A DNA stretch of 64,000 nucleotides from Lysobacter sp. Root76 (GTDB taxonomy: Bacteria; Pseudomonadota; Gammaproteobacteria; Xanthomonadales; Xanthomonadaceae), in the NCBI RefSeq assembly GCF_001428685.1, contig NZ_LMIK01000006.1, positions 314,860 through 378,859 of the forward strand, read 5' to 3'. Positions within the stretch are counted from its first letter, which is position 1, and every line of letters starts with the position of its first letter. The translations under genes were made by a program, and so were the position numbers. This document shows positions 26,011 to 33,858 of the stretch, one piece after another. Under the pieces are notes generated by a model. It was not told where the DNA came from, searched no databases, and was given only the letters and a program-made list of their open reading frames with translations.

Positions 26011-27246
26011 TCAGCCGATCAACTTGCCCAACATCCGCAAGCCACCCGTCCACACGCCGATCGCGGTGCCCAGGCTGGTCAGGAAGAAGTTCAGCAGCAC
26101 CCGCGCGACCCGGTTGCGCCACCAGCCGCGCCAGGTCTGGACGTCGTCGCGCAGGGCCATGAAGTCGGCGTAGGTCGGTTTGCGTACCCAGGCCTCGGTG
26201 AGCCCGCTGAGCGTGCCCGAGGCCAGGGCCGGGTGCAGCGGCGTGATCGGCGAGGCCACGAACGCGACCAGGATGCTGAGCGGATGGCCGCCGGCGATGG
26301 CGCAGCCGATCGCGCCGAGCACGCCGGTCGCCAGCACCCACTGCAGCAGCAGGTCGGAGCCGACGTCGATGCCGCCGCGCCAGAAACCCCAGACGAAGCC
26401 GCCGAGCACGAATGCCGACAGGAAGATCGTGAACCAGGGCACCGAGCTCTTCTGCGGCAGCGATTCGAGTTCTTCGCGCACCGTCGCCGGCGCGCGCGTC
26501 TCTTCGCGCAGGTGCTGGGTCAGGCCTTGCAGGTGGCCGGCGCCGACCACGGCCAGCACTTCGCGCGCGTCGCCGTGCGATTCGCGCAGGCGTGCGGCCA
26601 TGTAGCGGTCGCGTTCGGCGATCACGCTTTCGTACAACTGCGGGCTTTCGCTGGCGAACTCGCCGAAGCTGGATTCGAGCATGTCGCCCTGCTTGAGCTT
26701 CTCGATCTCTTCTTCGCCGACTTCCTCGTCGGCGAACAAGGCCGCCAGCAGGCCGCCGCCGAGCTTGGCCCGGCCCCACCAGCCCAGCTTGCTGGAGGCG
26801 CGCTTGAAGGTCAGGCCGACCTCGCGGTCGATCAGGTGCACCGGCAGTTCGCGCTGACGCGCTTCCAGGACCGCGCGCTTGAGCTCGGCGCCGGGCTCGA
26901 TGCCGAGCTGTTCGGCCAGCCGGCGCTGGTAGGCGGCCAGGGCCAGGTTGGCGGCGAACAGGGCGGTCTTGCCGGTGCGCAGGACCTGGATCAGGTCCAG
27001 CCGGGCCAGGGCGTCGGGGTCGGTGAGCGCCTGCAGGCGCTGCGGATCCAGCTCCACCGCGACGGCGTCGTAGGCGCCGCTGCCGATCGCGTCGCGCACC
27101 GCGTCCACGCTGGCCTGCGACACATGCGCGGTCCCCAGCAGGGTGTAGCGGACACCGTCGCGTTCGACGATGGCGTGGGGCTGGCCGTGCAGGCCGTCGG
27201 TCATCGGATCATTCATTCGGTCGTTGGGCCGTACGGGGGCTGGCAC
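26011..27246 (-). CDS. TraB-family membrane protein
   Basis: A 411-residue TraB-domain protein (also called PrgY/TraB). The N-terminal domain has LLGTAHVSQASVDAV, VAVELDPQRLQAL and VGAGHLQGLTQHL; the TraB/TIKI fold resembles the erythromycin-esterase/GumN peptidase-like group. The C-terminal half has several membrane segments (WFTIFLSAFVLGGFVWGFW, LLLQWVLATGVLGAIGCAIAGG, LLNFFLTSLGTAIGVWTGGL). In Enterococcus, TraB shuts off pheromone; the bacterial chromosomal members have no known role. An internal start at 27216 (MNDPMTDGLHG) is as plausible as 27246; neither has a clear ribosome-binding site. Confidence 0.85.
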   Translation of the reverse strand: MPAPVRPNDRMNDPMTDGLHGQPHAIVERDGVRYTLLGTAHVSQASVDAVRDAIGSGAYDAVAVELDPQRLQALTDPDALARLDLIQVLRTGKTALFAANLALAAYQRRLAEQLGIEPGAELKRAVLEARQRELPVHLIDREVGLTFKRASSKLGWWGRAKLGGGLLAALFADEEVGEEEIEKLKQGDMLESSFGEFASESPQLYESVIAERDRYMAARLRESHGDAREVLAVVGAGHLQGLTQHLREETRAPATVREELESLPQKSSVPWFTIFLSAFVLGGFVWGFWRGGIDVGSDLLLQWVLATGVLGAIGCAIAGGHPLSILVAFVASPITPLHPALASGTLSGLTEAWVRKPTYADFMALRDDVQTWRGWWRNRVARVLLNFFLTSLGTAIGVWTGGLRMLGKLIG

Positions 27247-27333
27247 AGGAGGCCCGGCAGGATAGCGGCAAATCGCGTAGGTCCGACAGCGGCCGCGGCC
27301 AGAAGTGCCCTGGGGATTAAATGCTGGGGCGAA

Positions 27334-27362
27334 GTGCAGGGCCGAAGGGCCCGGACCTGCAC
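27334..27362 (-). terminator. Hairpin after the lipoprotein gene
   Basis: GTGCAGG (27334-27340) pairs with CCTGCAC (27356-27362), with further GGCC/GGCC pairing inside. It starts 3 bp past the stop codon of the 27365-28105 gene on the minus strand. No strong U-tract follows. Confidence 0.4.
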
Positions 27363-27364
27363 GG

Positions 27365-28105
27365 TCAGCGGGTGCGGGCGTCGAACGGGGCCCGGTACCA
27401 GGCCACCAGGCCGACCGCGAGCAGCAGCGCGCCGATCCAGCGCAGCCAGAGCGGCCAGGCCGGCGCCGGCTGCAGCAGGTCGAGGCGGTTGACGAACAGC
27501 GTCTCGCAGGCGCCGTTGCCGGTGTCGTCGCGCGAGACCGAGGTGCCGCGCACGAAGTTCATGCCGGCCTGGTGCCTGTAGACCGCGAGCTGACCGCGCA
27601 GGCGCACCTGGTCGCCGACGCGCAGGCCGCGGATGCGTTCAGCGATGTCTTCGCTGTTGGTCAACAGGTGGTTGTTGGACAGGGCGCGGGTGTGCTCGGG
27701 GCCGACCGGCACGCCGTAGCCGTACTTGTAGTTGCAGGTCCACTGACCGTTCCAGAAGGCCATGTGCCGGTAGGCGCCGTCGCTGGCATTGGCGCCCCAG
27801 ACCAGGCACAGGTCGGCGACGTTGAGATGGTCGTTGGCGCGCGCGTGGAAGCTGTCCCAGAACGTGTCCGAGTCGTGCCGGCTCACGATCAGGCCGGTGA
27901 TGTCGTAGTCGGCGACCGGTTCGATGCGGTAGTCGACATCGCCGGCGCGCACCGAGTACGGCGCGTCCGAGCTCGGGCGCTGCAGCGGTTCGCTGCGGAC
28001 CTCGGGCAGCAGCAGTGCCGGCTCGGGCACGGTGTCGCGCTTGTAGCAGCCCAATGCGAGCAGTCCGATGCCGAGGATCAACAGCAGGCGCGCCAGTGCG
28101 CTCAT
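27365..28105 (-). CDS. Lipoprotein of unknown function with C-terminal membrane segment
   Basis: A 246-residue protein starting MSALARLLLILGIGLLALGCYK, with a lipobox (LALGC) so that Cys20 is likely lipidated. The mature part is beta-rich (YRIEPVADYDITGLIVSRHD, DLCLVWGANASDG, WNGQWTCNYKYG, QVRLRGQLAVYR) and ends with a second membrane segment (LWLRWIGALLLAVGLVAWYR). I do not recognise a family; similar proteins in relatives are uncharacterised. The frame extends 41 codons upstream, but the 28105 start alone gives the lipoprotein signal. Confidence 0.7.
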   Translation of the reverse strand: MSALARLLLILGIGLLALGCYKRDTVPEPALLLPEVRSEPLQRPSSDAPYSVRAGDVDYRIEPVADYDITGLIVSRHDSDTFWDSFHARANDHLNVADLCLVWGANASDGAYRHMAFWNGQWTCNYKYGYGVPVGPEHTRALSNNHLLTNSEDIAERIRGLRVGDQVRLRGQLAVYRHQAGMNFVRGTSVSRDDTGNGACETLFVNRLDLLQPAPAWPLWLRWIGALLLAVGLVAWYRAPFDARTR

Positions 28106-28384
28106 CGGCGCGCGCTCCGCCGCGCGTCCGGCCGCGCGGGCCGGGCGTGTGCTTGCCTGAGAGGTGCCACGGTTCGTCCCCCGATCCTGCCGCAGCCTCC
28201 AGGCCGCGTGCGCCCAGAGTAGAAGCAAGCGCCGATCCGCGACAAGACGCGACGCGGCCGGCGGTCGTCGGGCCGCCGGCCGATTCCGCTATCGAGCCGG
28301 TTCTATATGGCCGGGCTCTATTTCCGGCAGTCCCATCCGGCAAGTTTCCGCGCCGTCCGCGCCGTCCGCGCCGATGCCCAACGC

Positions 28385-29311
28385 TCAGGCCCAGCCGTAG
28401 GGCAGGTTCGGGCTCGACACCAGACGATCGCCGACCGCCTCGCCGTGCAGGAAGCGCCGCCCGGCTTCGATCACGCTGCGGTCTTCGAGCACGCGCTTGT
28501 GGCCCAGGCCGGTGGTGCTGAGCAGGCGCGAATCGGGCCAATAGCGTGCGTAGCGCTCGCCCTCGGACCAGGGCACTTCGCGATCGCCCAGGTCGTGCAC
28601 GATCAAGGCCGGGCTGGCGATGACCGGTGCGTTCAGATGCGCCTGCTGTTCCTCGAAGCCGATCCCGATGCGCTGCTCGAAGTAGGCGAACATGCGCCGG
28701 CACAGGTGCTCGCCGATCCACACCAGACGGGCGAAGCGGTGCGCGGCCGCGACCGGGTCGGCCGCCGGCGCGATCAGCACCGCGCGCTCGGCGCGCAGCC
28801 CGCGCGCCATCGCCAGCAGGGTCGCCGCGCCGCCCAGGGAATGCCCGATCACCGCCGCCGCCGGGCCGTAATGGCGGCCGACCGCGAGCAGATGGCGGGT
28901 GAAGTCGGGCAGGGTGCTCTGGCGGCCCGCGCTCTTGCCGTGCGCGGGCTGGTCGAACGCGACCACCGCATAGCCGTCGGCGCGCAGGCCCTCCAGCCAG
29001 GGCGCGATGCGGGTGCCGTGGCTGGACCAGCCGTGCGCGAACAGCACGTAGGGCTGGGTCCGGGGATCGCCCCAGACATAGGTCGCGATGTCGTGGCCGT
29101 CGACCTCGAGCCGGCCCTCGCTGGCGCCGTGGCTGGGCGCGGCCAGGGCGCGGCTGCGCGAGGACGCGAACGGCGTACTGAACAAGCGTGCCGCCCGGCG
29201 CACCGTCGTTTCCGGGGCGAAGCGGCTGCCGATCAGGAAGCCCAGCCGCAGCCCGTATAGCTGAATAAAACTACGAACGGTCGTGCTAATTTTGGAGATG
29301 AGCGGGTACAT
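28385..29311 (-). CDS. Alpha/beta hydrolase
   Basis: A 308-residue serine hydrolase. The nucleophile elbow is GHSLGG (near residue 160), the oxyanion segment LFAHGWSSHG and VVAFDQPAHG precede it, and the acid/base pair is expected in IVHDLGDREVPW and TTGLGHKRVL. The N-terminus (VRSFIQLYGLRLGFLIGSRF) is amphipathic or weakly membrane-associating. Specificity is unknown. It lies 22 bp after a TetR gene on the same strand, so it is probably that regulator's target. A repeat of the sequence found at the TetR promoter lies within its first codons (29273-29287). Confidence 0.88.
   Translation of the reverse strand: MYPLISKISTTVRSFIQLYGLRLGFLIGSRFAPETTVRRAARLFSTPFASSRSRALAAPSHGASEGRLEVDGHDIATYVWGDPRTQPYVLFAHGWSSHGTRIAPWLEGLRADGYAVVAFDQPAHGKSAGRQSTLPDFTRHLLAVGRHYGPAAAVIGHSLGGAATLLAMARGLRAERAVLIAPAADPVAAAHRFARLVWIGEHLCRRMFAYFEQRIGIGFEEQQAHLNAPVIASPALIVHDLGDREVPWSEGERYARYWPDSRLLSTTGLGHKRVLEDRSVIEAGRRFLHGEAVGDRLVSSPNLPYGWA
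29273..29287 (-). promoter_or_regulatory. Candidate TetR operator copy B
   Basis: On the minus strand this reads AGCACGACCGTTCGT, 13 of 15 bases identical to the site at 29958-29972 before the TetR gene. It contains an ACGA....TCGT dyad. It lies inside the first codons of the hydrolase gene, unusual for an operator unless transcription or translation starts differently from the annotation. Confidence 0.35.
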
Positions 29312-29333
29312 GACGGAGCCTCTCTGCGCGAGA

Positions 29334-29945
29334 TCAGGCGGTGGGGGAGGAGTAGGAACGGATCAGGCGTTCGAACGCGCGTTGCCCGCGCTCGACGCTG
29401 GGTTCGAAGCCGAACAGGCCGGCGTCGTGGTGCACGACCAGGGCCAGTCCGTAGATCTCGAACGCCAGCTGATGGGCGTCGGTGTCGGTCTGCAATTCGC
29501 CGGCGTCCACGGCCATCTGCACCGCGCGGGCGATGTCGTTGCGCCAGCGGGTTTCGTGCTGCAGGACGCGGTCGCGCAAGGGGCCGGGGCGGTCGTCGTA
29601 CTCGCTGACGGCCGACAACAGCACGCAGCCGCCGGAGGTATGGCGGGCCCAGTCGAACCAGGCGGCGATGATCGCGCGCAGTCGCGGCAGGCCGCGCTTG
29701 GACTTCAGCGCCGGCAGCAGCACGTATTCGAGGAAGCGCTGGCCGGCGGCGTCGAGCACCGCCAGCTGCAGGTCTTCGCGCGAGCCGAAATGGGCGAACA
29801 CGCCGCTCTTGGACATGCCCACGGCCTGCGCCAAGGGACCGATCGAGAGGCTCTCCAGGCCACCGCCGACGGCGATGCTGTAGGCCTGGTCGATGATCGC
29901 GTCGCGGGTGGCGGCGCCTTTGCCGGTGGCGGTCAGATTGGACAT
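29334..29945 (-). CDS. TetR-family transcriptional regulator
   Basis: A 203-residue TetR repressor. The N-terminal helix-turn-helix is clear (TRDAIIDQAYSIA...LSIGPLAQAVGMSKSGVFAHFGSREDLQLAVLDA, residues 13-66). The C-terminal ligand domain has AAWFDWARHTSGGCVL, of the TetR_C group found next to hydrolase or esterase genes. It is encoded 22 bp before the alpha/beta hydrolase gene on the same strand, an autoregulated two-gene unit. The AGCACG-N2-CGTTCGT element 12 bp before its start is the likely operator. Confidence 0.9.
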   Translation of the reverse strand: MSNLTATGKGAATRDAIIDQAYSIAVGGGLESLSIGPLAQAVGMSKSGVFAHFGSREDLQLAVLDAAGQRFLEYVLLPALKSKRGLPRLRAIIAAWFDWARHTSGGCVLLSAVSEYDDRPGPLRDRVLQHETRWRNDIARAVQMAVDAGELQTDTDAHQLAFEIYGLALVVHHDAGLFGFEPSVERGQRAFERLIRSYSSPTA

Positions 29946-29957
29946 GGCGGAGAAAAT

Positions 29958-29972
29958 AGCACGTTCGTTCGT
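29958..29972 (+). promoter_or_regulatory. Candidate TetR operator copy A
   Basis: AGCACGTTCGTTCGT, 12 bp upstream of the TetR start codon and followed by a T-run. It matches the site within the hydrolase gene at 13 of 15 positions, in opposite orientation. Position and repetition suggest a binding site for the TetR protein; no known consensus was used. Confidence 0.4.
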
Positions 29973-30016
29973 TTTTAGGCTACCGCTCATCGGCAAGATT
30001 ACGGCCAAAGGGCAGT

Positions 30017-30589
30017 TCAGGATGTGCCGACGCCACCACTTTGGGCGGCGCGTACCTCGGGTGGCGCGGCGCTGTCGCCCGCCCCGAGCGGCCGCAGCAT
30101 CTGCACCGTGTCCAGCCAACGCCCGTGCTTGCGCCCCAGACCTGGGAACACGCCCACGGTGCGGAAACCCAGGCGCTCGTGCAGGGCCACCGAGGCGGCA
30201 TTGGAGCCGTCGCCGATCACCGCCACCATCTGCCGATAACCGCGCGCCTCGCAGTCTTCGATCAATCGTTGCAGCAAGGCGCGGCCGACGCCGCGGCCCT
30301 GGCAGCCGGGCTGCACGTAGACCGTATCCTCGACCGTCCAACGGTAGCCCTCGCGGCTGCGGTAGCTGCTGGCGTAGGCGTAGCCGGCGAAGGCGCCGTC
30401 GAGTTCGGCGACCAGGTAGGGATAGCCCTGGTCGATCACCGCCTGCCAGCGCCGGCGCATCTCGGCCAGGTCGGGTACGGCGTATTCGTAGGTGGCCACG
30501 CCCTCGCGCACTTCCAGCGCGTAGAGCTCTGCGATCGCGACCAGATCGCCGGCGACGGCGGCACGGATCGCGACGGGCGCGGCGCTCAC
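30017..30589 (-). CDS. GNAT-family N-acetyltransferase (phosphinothricin acetyltransferase-like)
   Basis: A 190-residue GNAT acetyltransferase. The acetyl-CoA binding motif is VQPGCQGRGVGRALLQRLIEDCE (R/QxxGxG/A as QGRGVG), with EDTVYV before and SVALHERLGFRTVGVFPGLGRKHGRW after, the usual layout of the Pat/MnaT group that acetylates phosphinothricin, methionine sulfone or similar amines. The GTG start at 30589 gives VSAAPVAIRAAVAGDL, 5 bp after the aguB stop codon, so the gene is read with aguB. Whether it acetylates an agmatine/putrescine-related amine is unknown. Confidence 0.88.
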   Translation of the reverse strand: MSAAPVAIRAAVAGDLVAIAELYALEVREGVATYEYAVPDLAEMRRRWQAVIDQGYPYLVAELDGAFAGYAYASSYRSREGYRWTVEDTVYVQPGCQGRGVGRALLQRLIEDCEARGYRQMVAVIGDGSNAASVALHERLGFRTVGVFPGLGRKHGRWLDTVQMLRPLGAGDSAAPPEVRAAQSGGVGTS

Positions 30590-30594
30590 CGGCT

Positions 30595-31482
30595 TCAGTC
30601 GCGGTAGCGCTTGAGCAGGTCGCCGTAGGCGTCGATGCGGCGGTCGCGCAGGAACGGCCAGATCCGGCGCACGTGCTCGCTGCGGCCCAGGTCGACCTCG
30701 GCCATCAGGATCTCGGGTTCGGCCTGGACCGACTGGGCCAGGAACTCGCCCTGTGGGCCGAGCACGTGGCTGGTGCCCCAGAAATCGATGCCGGCCGCGT
30801 CCATGGGCGATTGCTCGTGGCCGACCCGGTTGCAGCTCAGCACCGGCAGGCCGTTGGCGACCGCGTGGCCGCGATGGCTGAGCACCCAGGCTTCGCGCTG
30901 GCGGTCTTTCTCGGCTTGCTCGTCGGTGGGGTCCCAGCCGATCGCGGTCGGGTACAGCAGCAGTTCGGCGCCGGCCAGGGCCATCAGGCGCGCGCCTTCC
31001 GGGTACCACTGGTCCCAGCACACCAGCACGCCGAGGCGGCCGACCGAGGTCTGGATCGGCTCGAAGCCGAGATCGCCCGGGGTGAAGTAGAACTTCTCGT
31101 AGAAGCCCGGATCGTCCGGGATATGCATCTTGCGATACTTGCCGGCGGTGGAGCCGTCGGCGTCGAAGACCACCGCGGTGTTGTGGTACAGGCCGGCCGC
31201 GCGGCGCTCGAACAGCGAACTGACCAGGACCACGCTGTGCTGCTTGGCCAGCGCGCCCAGGCGCTCGGTGCTGGGGCCGGGGATGGTCTCGGCCAGGTCG
31301 AATTCGGCCACCGACTCGTGCTGGCAGAAGTAGGGGCCGTTGTGCAGTTCCTGCAGCAGCACCAGCCTGGCGCCGCTCTTGGCCGCATCGGCGACGCGCG
31401 CCTCGATGTTGGCGAGGTTGGCCTCGCGCGAGCCGTGGTCGCGGTCCTGGATCAGGGCGACGGGCAGGGTGGTCTTCTTCAT
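30595..31482 (-). CDS. aguB: N-carbamoylputrescine amidase
   Basis: Carbon-nitrogen hydrolase of 295 residues that cleaves N-carbamoylputrescine to putrescine, CO2 and ammonia. The nitrilase triad is present: E45 (LLQELHNGPYF), K118 (KYRKMHIPDDPGFYEKFYF) and C155 (VLVCWDQWYPEGAR). The HNGPYFC and CWDQWYPE wording is typical of AguB rather than other nitrilases. Cytosolic. aguA lies upstream on the same strand, separated by a small membrane-protein gene; together they convert agmatine to putrescine. Confidence 0.95.
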   Translation of the reverse strand: MKKTTLPVALIQDRDHGSREANLANIEARVADAAKSGARLVLLQELHNGPYFCQHESVAEFDLAETIPGPSTERLGALAKQHSVVLVSSLFERRAAGLYHNTAVVFDADGSTAGKYRKMHIPDDPGFYEKFYFTPGDLGFEPIQTSVGRLGVLVCWDQWYPEGARLMALAGAELLLYPTAIGWDPTDEQAEKDRQREAWVLSHRGHAVANGLPVLSCNRVGHEQSPMDAAGIDFWGTSHVLGPQGEFLAQSVQAEPEILMAEVDLGRSEHVRRIWPFLRDRRIDAYGDLLKRYRD

Positions 31483-31563
31483 GTTCGGGCTCGGGATCCG
31501 GACGCAGGGCGATGAATATTCTAGGCTGCGCGCGCGTCCGCTATCGAATCCACGTTGAAATCT

Positions 31564-31896
31564 TCAGGACTCGCGGGCGGCGGCGTTGGCGCCGTCGATC
31601 ACCCAGGCGATTGCGTTGGCAGCAATAAGCGCCACGAACACCAGCATCGCCTGCCTGGAGCCGGCACCGATTAGCCGGCACACGATCAAAGCCGTCAGGC
31701 TGTAGGTCAGGAGCGCCTGCAGTATTAAAGACCCTCGGCTCGCGCGCAGCCCATGACGCCAGTTGAATCCGCCGCGCCAGCGCGGGACGAACAGCCAGAG
31801 CCTCAGTAGCCGGGGCTTGAACCACAGGGCGATCAGCATCCCGGTGCCCCAGGCCGCGAACAGCACGCAGGCCACGATCTGCATTGCGGTGGTCAT
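31564..31896 (-). CDS. Small membrane protein between aguA and aguB
   Basis: A 110-residue protein with about three membrane segments (MQIVACVLFAAWGTGMLIALWF, LILQALLTYSLTALIVC, MLVFVALIAANAIAWVIDG). No family is recognised. It lies 22 bp from aguA and 81 bp from aguB on the same strand, so it is probably co-transcribed with them. A transport or membrane-anchoring role for polyamine metabolism can only be guessed. GC content is slightly lower than in the neighbours. Confidence 0.65.
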   Translation of the reverse strand: MTTAMQIVACVLFAAWGTGMLIALWFKPRLLRLWLFVPRWRGGFNWRHGLRASRGSLILQALLTYSLTALIVCRLIGAGSRQAMLVFVALIAANAIAWVIDGANAAARES

Positions 31897-31918
31897 CAGG
31901 ATCGGCGTGCTGTGCCGC

Positions 31919-32968
31919 TTACGCGACCACGCCCTGCGGCAGTTGCATGGTGATGCAATGCAGGCTGCCGTTCTGCCAGATCAGCGAACGGCAGGGCACC
32001 GGCACGATCTCGCGGTCCGGGAAAGCCTGGGCCAGCACGGCCTGGGCCGCGGCATCGGCGGCATCGCCGTAGGCCGGCATCAGCACAGCTCCGTTGACGA
32101 TGAGGAAGTTGGCGTAACTCGCTGCCAGCCTTCGGTTTTCATCGATGACAGGCTGCGGCCACGGCAGCGCGAACAAGCGATACGGCTGGCCGTCGCGAGT
32201 GCGCAAGGCCGCCAGTTCGGCGGCCATGGCCTGGAGCTCGGCGTAGTGGCTGTCGTTGGGGTCGTCGCAGCCCTGGTAGACGATGGCGTCGGCCGCGGCG
32301 AAACGCGCCAGGGTGTCGATATGGGCGTCGGTGTCGTCGCCCTCCAGGTAGCCGTGGTCCAGCCACAGCACCCGGTCCTGGCGCAGCCAGTCCGACAGTT
32401 TGGCGGTGATCTGTTCGCGGCTGGCGTCGGGGTGGCGCTCGTGCAGGCACTGCCAGGTGCTCAGCAGGGTGCCCGCGCCGTCGGTTTCAATGGCGCCGCC
32501 TTCCAAGGCAAAATCAATGCTTTGGCGATCACTCTTCAAGAAGATTCCCTGCGAGTGCAGGCGCTCGACCAAGAGGTCGTCCTGGCTGGCGTCGAACTTG
32601 CCGCCCCAGCCGGTGAAGCGGAAATCGAGCAGGCGGAAACCTTCGCCCTGACGCAGGCTGATCGGGCCGGAGTCGCGCAGCCAGGTGTCGTCGTAGGGCG
32701 CCTCGACGAAGCGCACCCGGTCCATGTCGATCCGCGCCGAGGACAGGCGCGCACGGGCATAGGCCTGCACGTCGTCGTCGGCGACGCAGACGATCGCCGG
32801 CTGGAAGCGGGTGATCGCCGCGACCAGGGCGATGTAGGTTTCCTCGACCTCGCCCAGGCGGTCGGCCCAGTCGGTGTCGGCGTTCGGCCAGGCGATCAGG
32901 ACCGCGGACTGGGGTTCCCACTCGGCGGGAAAGCGCAAGGCTTGCCCGGTCAATGCTTGCTCGGTCAA
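31919..32968 (-). CDS. aguA: Agmatine deiminase
   Basis: Peptidyl-arginine-deiminase-fold enzyme of 349 residues that converts agmatine to N-carbamoylputrescine and ammonia. Signatures are RFPAEWEPQSAVLIAWP, APYDDTWLRDSGPI, ALEGGAIETDGAGTLLST, GDDTDAHIDTLARF and the catalytic C338 near the C-terminus (NGSLHCITMQ). Cytosolic. The start at 32968 gives MTEQALTGQALRFP. First gene of the agu run. Confidence 0.96.
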   Translation of the reverse strand: MTEQALTGQALRFPAEWEPQSAVLIAWPNADTDWADRLGEVEETYIALVAAITRFQPAIVCVADDDVQAYARARLSSARIDMDRVRFVEAPYDDTWLRDSGPISLRQGEGFRLLDFRFTGWGGKFDASQDDLLVERLHSQGIFLKSDRQSIDFALEGGAIETDGAGTLLSTWQCLHERHPDASREQITAKLSDWLRQDRVLWLDHGYLEGDDTDAHIDTLARFAAADAIVYQGCDDPNDSHYAELQAMAAELAALRTRDGQPYRLFALPWPQPVIDENRRLAASYANFLIVNGAVLMPAYGDAADAAAQAVLAQAFPDREIVPVPCRSLIWQNGSLHCITMQLPQGVVA

Positions 32969-32992
32969 AGCTTAGGATCTCGTTCGGCGGCG

Positions 32993-33328
32993 TCAGCGCA
33001 CGGGCGGCTTGGGCCCGATCTCTTCGGCGTCGGCCTTGTTGGCGACCACGTCGACCACCTTGTTCTTCTCGAAGTACACGGTGAACGCCGGGTAGACCCA
33101 ACGGTTGATGGTGGGCCACTGGCGCTTCTGGCCGCCGCGCGGGTCCAGGCGTTCGGCCGGGGCGCCGTAGCGGGCCTCGACCTGGGCCATGGTCTGGCCG
33201 CGGACCGGCATCGCCGCCTTGTTCTCCTCGGACACGCGCTCGATCAGCAGGGTGTCGGCGGAGGCGGCGGTGGACAGAAGCAACAGGGCTGCGAACGCGA
33301 GTGCGGCGGGAGCGGTGCGGGACGTCAT
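32993..33328 (-). CDS. Small periplasmic protein of unknown function
   Basis: A 111-residue protein with a Sec signal (MTSRTAPAALAFAALLLLSTAASADTLL). The mature part reads ERVSEENKAAMPVRGQTMAQVEARYGAPAERLDPRGGQ, then WVYPAFTVYFEKNKVVDVVANK. The MAQVEARYGAPAER...VYFEKNKVVDVV pattern resembles the small alpha/beta fold of BamE/SmpA-type domains (a helix reading the G-x-P motif, then paired strands), but there is no lipobox and identity is not established. The start at 33328 was chosen for the signal; the frame opens 24 codons earlier. Confidence 0.7.
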   Translation of the reverse strand: MTSRTAPAALAFAALLLLSTAASADTLLIERVSEENKAAMPVRGQTMAQVEARYGAPAERLDPRGGQKRQWPTINRWVYPAFTVYFEKNKVVDVVANKADAEEIGPKPPVR

Positions 33329-33449
33329 GGGTGCAACCTCGCTGGAGGACGCGAGATTGTACGCACAAGCCCCGATGCCACGGCAGCACGCGGCCGTCAC
33401 GTTTTCGCGATCCGGCCAGGCGGGCGGGGCGATCGGACCGCAACGCAGA

Positions 33450-33471
33450 AAGGCCGCCTCGCGGCGGCCTT
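33450..33471. terminator. Terminator-like hairpin downstream of rpmJ
   Basis: AAGGCCGCC (33450-33458), a 4-nt loop, then GGCGGCCTT (33463-33471): a perfect 9-bp stem flanked by A and T residues. It lies between rpmJ and the small periplasmic gene, both on the minus strand, and should stop rpmJ transcripts. Confidence 0.65.
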
Positions 33472-33510
33472 CCAGGCTAGCGGTCCGGGCGCGAACGCCG
33501 CGGACGTGCT

Positions 33511-33571
33511 TCTCAGCGCTGCCGCGCCTTGAAGCGTGCTTTCTTAGCGCTGACGCGCCTTGAAACGCGGG
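33511..33571 (-). repeat. 31-bp tandem duplication of the rpmJ 3' end
   Basis: TCTCAGCGCTGCCGCGCC... (33511-33540) repeats TCTTAGCGCTGACGCGCC... (33542-33571) with 24 of 30 bases the same. The second copy is the last codons and stop of rpmJ. Translated on the minus strand the extra copy reads ARFKARQR-stop, like the true L36 tail, but it lies past the rpmJ stop in another frame and is not translated with it. Confidence 0.75.
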
Positions 33572-33669
33572 TTCGACTTGCAGATCACGAAGACCTTGCC
33601 ACGGCGGCGGACGACTTTGCAGTCGCGGTGACGGTTCTTCGCCGACTTCAGGGAGGACAGGACCTTCAT
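33544..33669 (-). CDS. rpmJ: Ribosomal protein L36, zinc-independent (C-) type
   Basis: A 41-residue L36: [20 protein letters not shown], then [22 protein letters not shown]36 is a late-assembling protein of the 50S subunit. The usual zinc form holds the metal with three Cys and a His; here only two Cys remain (DCKVV and VICKS) and the His is replaced, so this is the C- paralogue type, often induced when zinc is short. It stands apart from the main ribosomal operons. The start at 33669 is unambiguous from the family N-terminus; upstream in-frame codons do not belong to it. Confidence 0.92.
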   Translation of the reverse strand: MKVLSSLKSAKNRHRDCKVVRRRGKVFVICKSNPRFKARQR

Positions 33670-33845
33670 GACAGACCTCGGCAACAGGATTGGGTTAGAC
33701 AGCCCGCGATCATAGCGGGTATTTCCCACTACGATCAAGTGTTTGCAGCAAATTATTTGGCTCTCGGCCGGGCCGGCGGTTCGCGGGGGCCTCGTTGCGG
33801 GGCCTTACCGGCCCGCAAACGGGCGGGAAAGGCGTGCCGTCCTTG

Positions 33846-33851
33846 CATAAT
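33846..33851 (+). promoter_or_regulatory. Candidate -10 box of cmk, placed for a leaderless transcript
   Basis: CATAAT ends 7 nt before the cmk ATG (33859). If used, transcription would begin at or next to the A of the start codon. No Shine-Dalgarno sequence is visible before cmk, which fits. There is no good -35 box at 16-18 nt. Confidence 0.4.
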
Positions 33852-33858
33852 AGCCGGC

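Noticed and set aside
28346-28378. CGCGCCGTC repeats (about two and a half 9-bp units)
   Set aside because: Too short and too close to background GC-rich sequence to call an element.
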